DNA from: an archaeon
GTDB taxonomy: Archaea > Asgardarchaeota > Hermodarchaeia > Hermodarchaeales > Hermodarchaeaceae
Direction: 5' to 3'
Assembly: GCA_016550415.1 (NCBI GenBank)
Contig: JABXGU010000135.1
Coordinates: 1 to 20,704, forward strand
Length of the DNA stretch: 20,704 bases
Shown here: positions 13,313-20,704 of the stretch, piece after piece
Position numbering within the stretch: the first letter of the stretch is position 1
Layout: each line of letters begins with the position of its first letter
Program-made: the position numbers and the translations under genes
The notes under the pieces: model-generated
The model's database searches: none
Seen by the model: only the letters and a program-made list of their open reading frames with translations
What the model was told of the DNA's origin: nothing

Positions 13313-15322
13313 TTGAATGCAGGTATGACAGCATCTGATATTTTTGTTATGATGCGTGAAATTCGGGATTTGATTGTCGGGAATTGGATTCTGAATGTTT
13401 ATCAACTTAACGGTACTTTGGTTTTTAAGATTAGTGAGGATTCTCCAAACAAATTTTGGCTATTGATTGAGCCTGGAAGACGAATACATCAAACAGCGAT
13501 CACTTACGAGCGAGATGCTAAACAACGAGCATTCTGCACAGCATTACGCAAACATTTACGTGACCATAAAATTACAGCCTTTGAACAGCACGATTTTGAT
13601 AGAGTAGTATATCTACGAGCTGGACCAGAGAATAGACAGTTTACTCTCATCATTGAATTATTTGGTGGCGGAAACGCAATTCTTCTTGATCCAGAAGAAC
13701 GAATTATTTCCGCTATGACATTTAAGAGAATGAAAGATCGCGATATTATTCGAGGCACCCAATTTAAATTTCCACCACTTCGCGCCCAAGACCCTCGAAC
13801 TTCCTCCAAAGACGTGTTGAATGCCATAATTGACTCTTCAGAACAGGACATTATCCGGACTCTAGTTCATGGCTATAACATGAGCGGACTCACAGCAGAG
13901 GAAATTCTCGCTAGAGGATTAATTCCGCCAGATACACCTGCCAAAGCTCTTACGTCAAAGCAACGACAAGAATTATTCAACACAATGAAAGATTATTTCG
14001 AATTACTTTCTACTGGACAGCTCTCACCTCGTATTATTTTAGATTCAAATTGTGAACCGTTAGAAGTGCTTGCATTGCCCTCCCTTAGGCATAAGGATGC
14101 GCCAATGACAGAATACTCCACCTTTAATGAAGCCCTTGATGCTTATTTCACTGGTCGCCGTAAGGAGGAGGGCATTGACAGTCTTGAAGAAAAATATCAC
14201 CAGGAAATAATTAAACTTCAACAGCTTCAGAAAAAACAACGTGAACATCTTAGGAAGATGAGAGATAGTGCTGTTCAGAGTAGAGAAGCTGCTAATGCTA
14301 TTTACCAACAATTGCCATTGATTGAGGAGCTTCTAACAACTATTAGAGATGCTCGCGAAAAAGGTGTAACTTGGAAAGAGATTGAAAGCAAACTTACTCT
14401 AGCAAAAGAGAAGCAGATTTCTGCTGCAACCCTATTCGACCGATTTGACCTCCATTCTGGTAATTTACATATAATATTGGACGACCGGCCCGTCACACTT
14501 AGTATTCGCTTATCTGCAGCAGAGAACGCCAACCAACATTTTCAGAGAAGCAAGCAACTTGAGAAGAAGGTTCTGGGTGCGCAAAAAGCAATTGAAGATT
14601 CAGCTCAGAAACTTGCTACTCTACAAGAGAGGAGAGATGAGGAAATTGCACAAGCCCAAGCTGGAAGCCTCTTTCAACGGCGTAAGAAACGATGGTATGA
14701 GAAATTCCGTTGGTTTACAACTTCTGGAGGGTTATTAGTTTTAGGAGGGCGGGACACTGCTAGCAACCAACAGTTAGTTAGAAAGCATCTCAAAGCCGGA
14801 GATCTCTTCTTCCATGGAGATGTTCGTGGTTCCCCTGTAGTTATTATGAAGACAGAGGGAAACGAGGTTTCTGAAGAGGATTTAAGAGAAACTGCAATTT
14901 TTGCAGTCAGTTATTCTCGTGCATGGCGAGAAGGATGGAGTATGTGTGATGCTTATTGGGTTCAAAGTGACCAAGTTGCATTGAGTGCGCCAACCGGCGA
15001 GTATCTTCCCAAGGGAGGAGTAATGGTTCAAGGAAACCGTAACTATCTCAAGAATATGCCTTTGCGTTTGATTATTGGCATCGCTTTTGACGAAAAATTA
15101 CCTATGATTGTGTCTGGCCCAGAAACTGCAATCCGTAAGAAAACAGAGTTGTTTGTTCCACTTGTTCCTGGGGACCTAAAAGTCTCAGATGTGGCAAAAC
15201 ACCTCAGAAAGCGCTTCACTGAAATGGCACCAGTTGAATTTAAGCAAAGCATCCAAGCCATTAGCTTAGATGAAATAATTGCCGCTTTGCCTCCCGGACC
15301 ATGTGACATTGAGAAGGCATAA
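13313..15322 (+). CDS. NFACT-family protein (Rqc2/NEMF/RqcH homologue)
   Basis: This 669-aa protein is the archaeal member of the ribosome-associated quality-control family. The NFACT-N domain begins MTASDIFVMMREIRDLIVGNWILNVYQL and covers about 1-190. A helix-hairpin-helix-like part follows, then long charged coiled coils (about 275-345 and 405-450). The NFACT-R domain is at about 457-575 (RWYEKFRWFTTSGGLLVLGGRD, FFHGDVRGSPVVIM, GEYLPKGGVMVQGNRNY). Relatives bind 60S/50S subunits with stalled peptidyl-tRNA and direct C-terminal tailing. The TTG at 13313 has GGTGA 6 nt upstream; ATG 13325 is the alternative. It is head to head with the EMC6-like gene at 12 bp and leads a CBS-AMMECR1 gene run. 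Confidence 0.93.
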   Translation: MNAGMTASDIFVMMREIRDLIVGNWILNVYQLNGTLVFKISEDSPNKFWLLIEPGRRIHQTAITYERDAKQRAFCTALRKHLRDHKITAFEQHDFDRVVYLRAGPENRQFTLIIELFGGGNAILLDPEERIISAMTFKRMKDRDIIRGTQFKFPPLRAQDPRTSSKDVLNAIIDSSEQDIIRTLVHGYNMSGLTAEEILARGLIPPDTPAKALTSKQRQELFNTMKDYFELLSTGQLSPRIILDSNCEPLEVLALPSLRHKDAPMTEYSTFNEALDAYFTGRRKEEGIDSLEEKYHQEIIKLQQLQKKQREHLRKMRDSAVQSREAANAIYQQLPLIEELLTTIRDAREKGVTWKEIESKLTLAKEKQISAATLFDRFDLHSGNLHIILDDRPVTLSIRLSAAENANQHFQRSKQLEKKVLGAQKAIEDSAQKLATLQERRDEEIAQAQAGSLFQRRKKRWYEKFRWFTTSGGLLVLGGRDTASNQQLVRKHLKAGDLFFHGDVRGSPVVIMKTEGNEVSEEDLRETAIFAVSYSRAWREGWSMCDAYWVQSDQVALSAPTGEYLPKGGVMVQGNRNYLKNMPLRLIIGIAFDEKLPMIVSGPETAIRKKTELFVPLVPGDLKVSDVAKHLRKRFTEMAPVEFKQSIQAISLDEIIAALPPGPCDIEKA

Positions 15323-15372
15323 CTGTTTTGAAGTATAGTGCTTATTATTATGACTGAGAAGAGGTGAGGAAT

Positions 15373-16170
15373 GTGTATATAGAAGAGATAATGGCAAGTC
15401 CTGTAAAGACTATTGACAAAGACCAACCGGTTTCAACAGCTCTGGACATGATGATAAAACTTGGTGTCTCAGCTCTACCTGTTACAGAGGAAGGACACCT
15501 TGTGGGATTGGTTACTGAACTTGATTTGGTGGATCGTCTTGGATCGGTGAGGTCTGGAAGACTAACACCCACGAACATTCATGTCAGCTCTGTGATGGAA
15601 TGGGCACCAGAAACCGTTAATCCAAAAATCGATATTGTCGAAGCAGCTAAGCTTCTCGTGAATCGGCGAGAACGAGCATTAATCGTTACAGAGGGAGATG
15701 AGATTATTGGCATTCTTACAAACACCCATTTTGTGAAACAATGCCAAGATATTGATAAGCTGTTTGTCCGCAATCTTACAATTGAGAAGCCAGTGGCTGT
15801 ATTTTTAACAGAGCGAGTAATCCATGCACGAAAATTACTCCTTGAAAAGGAACTGCCCGGTCTACCAGTTGTTGATGAGGGAAATGTGATTGGACTAGTC
15901 ACTAAGAAAAGTCTGGCAATAGGCTTTGCAGCTTTTCGACGCGAAACCCCGGCTAAATATCAAGACTCTCGTCTTCGAGATTTTTTAGTAGAAAATATCT
16001 TTACTCGAACGGAACTGACTACACAACTAAATATGCCAGTGGGTGAAGCAGCAAAATTACTCCTTAAAGAACATCAACATCTGCTTCCTGTAATAAAGGA
16101 TAATTCGTTGCATGGAATCCTTATTCGAAGAAGCTTAGTAAAACTTGTATCAAATAAATTCAAACCATAA
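15373..16170 (+). CDS. Protein with four CBS domains
   Basis: This 265-aa protein consists of two CBS pairs and nothing else. The repeats start at about residues 3, 72, 133 and 205, with the usual cores (IMASPVKTIDKDQPVSTALDMM; VGLVTELDLVDRL; GLPVVDEGNVIGLVT; LLPVIKDNSLHGILI). CBS pairs bind adenine nucleotides or similar ligands and act as energy or metabolite sensors; no effector domain is fused. GAGGTGA sits 6 nt before the GTG at 15373, which I prefer to the GTG at 15364 that lies inside that site. It starts 50 bp after NFACT and its end is 25 bp before AMMECR1, suggesting co-transcription. Confidence 0.9.
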   Translation: MYIEEIMASPVKTIDKDQPVSTALDMMIKLGVSALPVTEEGHLVGLVTELDLVDRLGSVRSGRLTPTNIHVSSVMEWAPETVNPKIDIVEAAKLLVNRRERALIVTEGDEIIGILTNTHFVKQCQDIDKLFVRNLTIEKPVAVFLTERVIHARKLLLEKELPGLPVVDEGNVIGLVTKKSLAIGFAAFRRETPAKYQDSRLRDFLVENIFTRTELTTQLNMPVGEAAKLLLKEHQHLLPVIKDNSLHGILIRRSLVKLVSNKFKP

Positions 16171-16195
16171 TGTGGAATCCAGTGAGGAAATGAAA

Positions 16196-16846
16196 ATGAA
16201 TGAGCTTCTTTCACTTGATGAGGGAACATATCTTACACGTCTGGCACGCAAGACCATTGAAATATATGTCAAGGAAAAAAGAGTCCTTGAAAATCCAAGC
16301 ACACCTTCAAAAGCACTCTTGGAGAACCGAGGGGTCTTTGTTACAATCAAGAAAGAGAATCTAGGATCGCAAGAGCATTTTGACCTTCGAGGATGCATCG
16401 GTAGATTGCAACCACCACCTCATTCTAGGATGCACTCTGTTCCGCTACTGGAAGCAACAATGCAGGCTGCTATTAGTGCTGCAACAGAAGACCCACGTTT
16501 CCCAGCTGTTAGAAGAGATGAACTCGATTCACTTTTGATTGAAGTTAGTGTTCTAACTGTTCCAAAGGAAATTATTCTTGATGAAAAATCACTACTCCCC
16601 AAACAAATTACTGTTGGCAAAGATGGACTTATCGTGGAATATGACGCCTTACGTAAAGGCCTTTTACTACCCCAGGTAGCCCCTGAGCAAAGATGGAATG
16701 CGAAAGAATTCTTACAGGGTTGTTGCATGAAAGCAGGTCTCCCTCCTGACAGTTATCTTGATCCTAGAGTAAAGGTCTTCAAATTTCAAGCCCAAATTTT
16801 CGCAGAAACCGCTCCCCGAGGAGACATTGTGGAACGGACTTTCTAG
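16196..16846 (+). CDS. AMMECR1 domain protein
   Basis: This 216-aa protein is a single AMMECR1 domain. The invariant LRGCIGR is at residues 64-70 and is followed by QP..P......EATMQAAISAATEDPRF, then KEFLQGCCMKAGLPPDSYLDP near the C terminus. The family is found in archaea, bacteria and eukaryotes. Its activity is not established; links to radical-SAM/MEMO partners and nucleic-acid modification have been proposed. GAGG lies 8 nt before ATG 16196. An in-frame GTG (16172) and ATG (16190) are less well placed. It closes the NFACT-CBS-AMMECR1 run and ends 4 bp from a convergent Lrp gene. Confidence 0.92.
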   Translation: MNELLSLDEGTYLTRLARKTIEIYVKEKRVLENPSTPSKALLENRGVFVTIKKENLGSQEHFDLRGCIGRLQPPPHSRMHSVPLLEATMQAAISAATEDPRFPAVRRDELDSLLIEVSVLTVPKEIILDEKSLLPKQITVGKDGLIVEYDALRKGLLLPQVAPEQRWNAKEFLQGCCMKAGLPPDSYLDPRVKVFKFQAQIFAETAPRGDIVERTF

Positions 16847-16850
16847 GGAA

Positions 16851-17315
16851 TCACTTTGATGTAATTGGCAAGGGCGGAATATTACTCAACTCACTAAGAA
16901 CCATCAAAGTGTCAACACTTATTATCCCAGGAATTTTTGCTAGGGTTTTATGAAGCAAATTGGAGAAATCATTAATATCACTAGCTATTAGCCGAACAAT
17001 AATGTCAACAGAACCAGCAGTCTTTGTGATGGTTAGAATCTGTGGAATACGATGAAGCTGTCTAGTAACTGAGTCGGCCTTCCCATGCTCTGTTCTAATC
17101 AGTAATAATGATTGAATTTGCCACCCAATCTTCTCCCAGTCTAAGACAGCACCAAGTTTAGTAATAATTCCACGATTAATTAAAGCGTTAATACGGTTGC
17201 GTGCCCCCGTTGCACTAAGACCCACACTTCGCCCTAATTCAGAAAAAGAAATTCTTGAATTCTCTTGTAGCACCTGCAGGATTTGTAAATCAACTTCGTC
17301 CAAATTAGTAATCAT
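16851..17315 (-). CDS. Lrp/AsnC-family transcriptional regulator
   Basis: This 154-aa protein has the standard two-domain Lrp build. The HTH is LDEVDLQILQVLQENSRISFSELGRSVGLSATGARNRINALINRGIITKLGAVLD, at residues 5-59. The RAM domain includes TAGSVDIIVRLIASDINDFSNLL and PGIISVDTLMVLSEL. It is shorter than the other Lrp in this window and lacks that protein's insert and tail. It is divergent from the CCA-adding enzyme with 67 bp between starts. An AT-rich element (CTTTTAAGTT on the minus strand, 17350-17359) could serve as its TATA box. It may regulate itself or the neighbour; no ligand is evident. Confidence 0.92.
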   Translation of the reverse strand: MITNLDEVDLQILQVLQENSRISFSELGRSVGLSATGARNRINALINRGIITKLGAVLDWEKIGWQIQSLLLIRTEHGKADSVTRQLHRIPQILTITKTAGSVDIIVRLIASDINDFSNLLHKTLAKIPGIISVDTLMVLSELSNIPPLPITSK

Positions 17316-17382
17316 AGCTAATTCAATTCACAGGCTATTATGATGATAACTTAAAAGCCTAGTTGGTGAGGTTGAACTATCG

Positions 17383-18807
17383 ATGGCTAACTTAACTATG
17401 ATTAGGAATCAAATTCTAAAGCAGTTGCGACCGACACAATCTGAAAACAACCAAGTGCGCAAAACGTTCGAGAAAATAAGAGAAGCCGTTGAATTAACTG
17501 CAAAGAAGCAGCACCTAGAATTATCTTTTATTTGCTTGGAGGGCTCCGCGGGGCGTAAACAAACCCATCTTCACAATAAGAAGGAATTAGATATTTTCAT
17601 TGGTTTGCCTCCTTCTTTGATTCCTGGGCCTGAAAAGCCTCCAAGAATAATAAAGCCTGTTTTGCAGAAATCTTTGAAAAAATTGGTTCGTAATGTTGGG
17701 ATTAAGGCTGCAAAGATGGCAGGTTGCAAAGACATCAAAATCGCTTATGCTGAACATCCCTATGTGACTACAACTCTTGATGGTTTCATTATTGATTTGG
17801 TATTCTGTTTTGACCTTTCATTGAAACAGATTTCAGAGTCAGGTCCTTTAACAGCAGTTGATCGAACACCTCATCATTCCCGTTTCGTTGATGAAAATTT
17901 ATCCAGCACCCAACGCGATGATGTACGACTATTAAAGGCGTTCTTTCAGACCTGTTGGGTTTATGGTGATAAGAGTCCCGTGGGACGTAGCGGATTCACA
18001 GGGTTTAGTGCAGAGATTATTATTTATCATTGGAAGAACATTTCAAATGCTCTGAAGAACCTTGAGAATCTTCAATTTACACCATTGGATTATTTCGGTC
18101 GCACAAACATAGAACTAAAGCATTTATTTCCGAAGGACCCACTTATCATCATTGATCCAACCGATTCAAACCGAAATGCTGCAGCCAGTATTTCTGAACG
18201 AGCATTTCGATATGCCGCTTATACTGCAGCTAAAGTCCTTCACCATCCATCCCCCAAGTTTTTCCTACAGAAGGACATTCCTGTTTTATCATCGCAAGAG
18301 GAGGAACAACTAGAGCCCTCCTATTATGTCTTTGAGTATAGAGATGAAACAGGATGGCACTACACTAAAACTAGAGACAAGTTATACCAATACTTTACTC
18401 GGCTTTGTCGATTCCTTGAACGAGAACCCACAAAAGAGCCTCGTTTCGGATTCTCCACTTTTGAAGAGGTCTTTAACGAGGCAATTTTTACTATTGCGCT
18501 TTATGTTACTAACCCTACTATTAGTCCAAAATATAGTAGAATTGGACCACCTCCCCATTTGGATGAGGCAGTACGCAATTTTCTTCAGAAACACCCAACA
18601 GCTGTTTTACGAGAGAATCGCTACCTAGTAGAAATTCCCCGAGCCTTCACCTTGGCAAGGGATGTAATACATCACTACCTAGAAAACCATCCATTAATAC
18701 CAAGACTACGTCAAATCGGTGTAACAAATAAAGGCACAACGATAACAGGGAAACAAGCATTATGGATTCTGAAAAATGCTATTTTACCATTTGTTAATAG
18801 GAATTAG
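17383..18807 (+). CDS. cca: CCA-adding enzyme (archaeal class I tRNA nucleotidyltransferase)
   Basis: This 474-aa enzyme builds and repairs the 3' CCA of tRNAs without a nucleic-acid template. The nucleotidyltransferase motif is EGSAGRKQTHLHNKKELDIF, with S55 and carboxylates E68 and D70. The third carboxylate is D138 in GFIIDLVF. The central domain shows DENLSSTQRDDVRLLKAFFQTCWVYGDKSPVGRSGFTGFSAEIII, typical of archaeal CCA enzymes. Tail and body domains follow to the usual length of about 450-475. GGTGAGG lies about 12 nt before the ATG. The tRNA in this window already encodes CCA, so for that tRNA the enzyme would act in repair. Confidence 0.95.
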   Translation: MANLTMIRNQILKQLRPTQSENNQVRKTFEKIREAVELTAKKQHLELSFICLEGSAGRKQTHLHNKKELDIFIGLPPSLIPGPEKPPRIIKPVLQKSLKKLVRNVGIKAAKMAGCKDIKIAYAEHPYVTTTLDGFIIDLVFCFDLSLKQISESGPLTAVDRTPHHSRFVDENLSSTQRDDVRLLKAFFQTCWVYGDKSPVGRSGFTGFSAEIIIYHWKNISNALKNLENLQFTPLDYFGRTNIELKHLFPKDPLIIIDPTDSNRNAAASISERAFRYAAYTAAKVLHHPSPKFFLQKDIPVLSSQEEEQLEPSYYVFEYRDETGWHYTKTRDKLYQYFTRLCRFLEREPTKEPRFGFSTFEEVFNEAIFTIALYVTNPTISPKYSRIGPPPHLDEAVRNFLQKHPTAVLRENRYLVEIPRAFTLARDVIHHYLENHPLIPRLRQIGVTNKGTTITGKQALWILKNAILPFVNRN

Positions 18808-18831
18808 AATGAAACCGAGTAAATACTAATG

Positions 18832-19227
18832 CTATTTCAAGGGGACGGATTCAATAATTTTTATTGACACACCTGATGAATCATCTTGAGCAACCCTTTC
18901 AAAAAAAGCAATGATGTCATCACCATTTTTGCTAGCTAATTCCTTATCATCAATCCCAACTATTCTGAGAGCCCCATAGGCATATTCAAAGAGTCCCATT
19001 ACAGAATTACCATTTTTTCCTATTTGCATAACCTCAACAAGTACAAAACTTGAAGGGAGCTTGGAAGCGCCTTCAGGGTTTTGCACACTAAATTTAACAC
19101 GTTGATATTGTGCAAAATTTTTGAGATGATCAATAAATCTTGGTCGAATTAGAAGTGACCCGGTCTTGAGAAGTGTATCTATTAGAACTCGTTTAGACGA
19201 CCGAAAAGTTACTAACCACTCACTCAC
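18832..19227 (-). CDS. Hypothetical protein, 131 aa
   Basis: I do not recognise this protein. It is soluble, without signal peptide or membrane helix. It starts MSEWLVTFRSSKRVLIDTLLKTG and has several beta-type stretches (VKFSVQ, SSFVLVEVMQIG, VMGLFEYAYGALRIVGID). A helix, NGDDIIAFFERVAQ, and a final strand, VSIKIIESVP, follow. The GTG start at 19227 has GGTGA 6 nt upstream. It ends 24 bp from the convergent CCA-adding enzyme gene and is divergent from iorA with 77 bp between starts, so it may share a regulatory region with iorA. Confidence 0.7.
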   Translation of the reverse strand: MSEWLVTFRSSKRVLIDTLLKTGSLLIRPRFIDHLKNFAQYQRVKFSVQNPEGASKLPSSFVLVEVMQIGKNGNSVMGLFEYAYGALRIVGIDDKELASKNGDDIIAFFERVAQDDSSGVSIKIIESVPLK

Positions 19228-19304
19228 CTGATTTCACCTACCTTTTAATTAGGGAAGGCTAAAGTTGTTGCACTTTAAAGATGTTTGGCTGATTGGTGAA
19301 AAGA

Positions 19305-19631
19305 ATGGATCTCGCTGAAATACTAACGATTGATGCGCCGGGCAAAAGCTACCTACTTTTGGGAAATGAAGCGATTGCACGAGGAGCAATTGAAGCGGGT
19401 CTTGAACTTGCAGCAACTTATCCAGGAACACCTGCTTCAGAGATTGGTGACAGCCTTTGCCAAGCTGCTAAGAGAGGAAAATATTACTTCGAATATTGCA
19501 CAAACGAGAAAGTTGCCATGGAAGTGGCAGGTGCAGCAGCAGTTGCAAATGCTCGAGCCTTGGTTGCTATGAAACACGTTGGGCTCAACGTTGCTTCTGA
19601 CCCTTTTATGACTCTGAACTACATTGGAGTA
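19305..19631 (+). CDS. iorA: Indolepyruvate ferredoxin oxidoreductase alpha subunit, N-terminal fragment
   Basis: About 109 codons match the start of IorA, which with IorB oxidises aryl pyruvates from aromatic amino-acid breakdown, using TPP and reducing ferredoxin. Family motifs are GNEAIARGAIEAG, AATYPGTPASEIGD, EYCTNEKVAMEVAGAAAVANARALVAMKHVGLNVASDPFMTLNYIGV. IorA should continue with GG and a long TPP/pyrimidine domain. Instead the frame turns into unrelated residues (RDRSRSQSPWR) and stops at 19667. The remaining 500 or so residues and the Fe-S domain are missing. GGTGA lies 5 nt before ATG 19305. The break coincides with the start of GH3 sequence in another frame and most likely marks a join between two genomes. 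Confidence 0.85.
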
Positions 19632-19636
19632 CGTGA
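19628..19636. other. Breakpoint between archaeal iorA and GH3 sequence
   Basis: IorA homology ends with codon GTA (19629-19631). GH3 homology begins in another frame with codon GTG (19633-19635). GTACGTG could belong to either side: IorA expects ...GVRGG, and GH3 expects a VIGQEV segment. The two parts share only a few bases. Confidence 0.75.
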
Positions 19637-20704
19637 TCGGTCAAGAAGTCAGAGCCCTTGGCGCTAACCTGTACGGTGGTGTCTGTATCAACGTGCTTCG
19701 TCATCCGGCCTGGGGACGGGCTCAGGAAACATATGGTGAAGATCCTTACTCTTTGGGAGAGTTTGGGGCCGCTCTGACCCGTGGCGTACAGCGACACGCG
19801 ATGGCTTGTGTCAAACACTACGCGCTTAATTCGATGGAAAACGCTCGTTTCAAGGTAGATGTGACCGTAAAACCGAGAGCGCTACATGAAATCTACCTCG
19901 GACATTTTAAACGTGTTGTAGACGCGGGCGTGGCTTCCGTAATGAGTTCTTATAACAGTGTTAATGGTGAGTGGGCCGGACAGAATAAGACACTATTGAC
20001 GGATATTTTAAAAAAGAAATGGAAGTTTAATGGCTTTGTGCTGACCGACTTTGGTTTGGGTATGCGGGATGCCAAAAAGGCGGCTTTGGCGGGGCAAGAT
20101 CTGGAAATGCCATTTCAAATGCACTATCACGCTCATTTAAAACGTCTGGTTGAAAATGGTGAGGTTCCGGTTGAACAGATTAATGACGCCGCGTCACGCT
20201 CGTTGAGACAACAGATACGATTGCTTCGACCCGGTAGCTATAGTCGGGACATAGCGGGCTGCGAAGAGCATAGAGCGATAGCGAGGGAAGCGGCCGCAAA
20301 ATCTATTGTTCTACTAAAAAATGACGAACAGCTACTCCCCTTAGGGAATGTAAAAAAGACGGCCGTAATCGGTCGATTGGCCGATATTCCCAATACCGGT
20401 GACGGCGGTTCCAGTAATACTCGTCCCACTCATGTCGTTACGCCACTCGAAGGTATAAAGGCGGCCTTCAAGGGTGAGATAGAAGTGTTATATGACGATG
20501 GGAGTGATCTTGAACGGGCGAAAACAGTGGCCCAAAAAGCGGACTCAGTCATTCTTGTGGTTGGATATACTTTTGAGGATGAAGGTGAATATGGTGATCA
20601 AGATGACCCCTTATTGGCCGAATTAATGGGAAATATATCTCGTGACGAATTGCAGGCACAAACCGAGGAAGGCCACCAACTGGACCTTGGTCCTCAAGGG
20701 GGCG
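19633..20704 (+). CDS. Glycoside hydrolase family 3 (beta-glucosidase-like), internal fragment
   Basis: An open frame of 357 codons has no start and no stop. The family-3 N domain shows VIGQEVRALG, CINVLRHPAWGRAQETYGEDP, ACVKHYALNSMEN and the nucleophile region FNGFVLTDFGLGMRDA (Asp in TDF). The linker reads AREAAAKSIVLLKNDEQLLPLG. The start of the C-terminal domain follows (GGSSNTRPTHVVTPLEGI, VILVVGYTFEDEGEYG). Such enzymes release glucose or related sugars from beta-linked glycans. The sequence is of bacterial character in my judgement, with no archaeal ribosome binding site. Upstream residues of the barrel are missing because of the break inside iorA. It is probably a foreign piece joined to the archaeal contig. 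Confidence 0.88.
   Translation, partial: MIGQEVRALGANLYGGVCINVLRHPAWGRAQETYGEDPYSLGEFGAALTRGVQRHAMACVKHYALNSMENARFKVDVTVKPRALHEIYLGHFKRVVDAGVASVMSSYNSVNGEWAGQNKTLLTDILKKKWKFNGFVLTDFGLGMRDAKKAALAGQDLEMPFQMHYHAHLKRLVENGEVPVEQINDAASRSLRQQIRLLRPGSYSRDIAGCEEHRAIAREAAAKSIVLLKNDEQLLPLGNVKKTAVIGRLADIPNTGDGGSSNTRPTHVVTPLEGIKAAFKGEIEVLYDDGSDLERAKTVAQKADSVILVVGYTFEDEGEYGDQDDPLLAELMGNISRDELQAQTEEGHQLDLGPQGG

Noticed and set aside
13301..13405. Longer N terminus for the three-helix membrane protein
   Set aside because: It lies antisense to conserved NFACT-N codons, and the GTG at 13300 has a good ribosome binding site.
19632..19667. Continuation of IorA after GV as RDRSRSQSPWR
   Set aside because: The residues do not match IorA; the same bases read as conserved GH3 sequence in another frame.
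1..20704. CRISPR arrays, insertion sequences, integrases, attachment sites
   Set aside because: No repeated spacer-like units, terminal inverted repeats or transposase motifs were seen on either strand.

Overview
The window looks like a piece of Asgard archaeal chromosome, probably a metagenomic contig. The evidence is a Ras/Rab-type small GTPase with all five G motifs next to a typical archaeal informational gene set: archaeal-type IleRS, a tRNA with bulge-helix-bulge (BHB) introns, LSm, RIO2 kinase, a DUF460 RNase H-fold protein, NFACT/Rqc2, archaeal class I CCA-adding enzyme, NucS, HerA, Lrp/AsnC regulators and an archaeal prepilin peptidase. I cannot assign a lineage within Asgard. Many starts follow GGTGA/GAGG-type ribosome binding sites, and GTG and TTG starts are common.

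Layout. 1-869: C-terminal part of a HerA-like ATPase, cut by the window edge. 882-1056 (minus): a tRNA-Ile gene with anticodon UAU whose precursor carries three introns. It lies directly behind the IleRS gene (1109-4081, minus). 4301-4831: small GTPase, with NucS (4843-5661, minus) convergent to it. 5686-6285: a methyltransferase, tail to tail with an archaeal protein of unknown function (6287-6757, minus). 6882-7133: LSm. 7180-10140 (minus): RIO2 followed by DUF460, stop abutting start. 10283-11610: a mini-ORF coupled to an ArsR-like regulator, a two-helix membrane protein and a prepilin peptidase. 11607-12874 (minus): Lrp regulator plus KaiC-like ATPase, overlapping. 12977-13300 (minus): a small three-helix membrane protein resembling EMC6/Rab5IP, head to head with NFACT (13313-15322). 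NFACT is followed by a four-CBS protein and AMMECR1. 16851-17315 (minus): a second Lrp. 17383-18807: CCA-adding enzyme. 18832-19227 (minus): unknown. 19305 to about 19631: 5' part of iorA.

At about 19630 the iorA frame stops matching its family within one codon. The sequence becomes a GH3 beta-glucosidase-type frame of bacterial character that runs to the window end. The last 1.07 kb is therefore most likely a chimeric join and should not be attributed to the archaeon without read support.

How it works together: much of the window concerns translation and RNA quality, namely tRNA-Ile and its synthetase, tRNA 3'-end repair (CCA), stalled-ribosome rescue (NFACT), 40S-type maturation (RIO2) and LSm. 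The strongest discovery is the three-intron tRNA-Ile(UAU), for which all three BHB motifs can be drawn by hand and whose excision gives a full cloverleaf. No CRISPR array, insertion sequence or rRNA was seen. No stretch over 300 bases lacks a gene.
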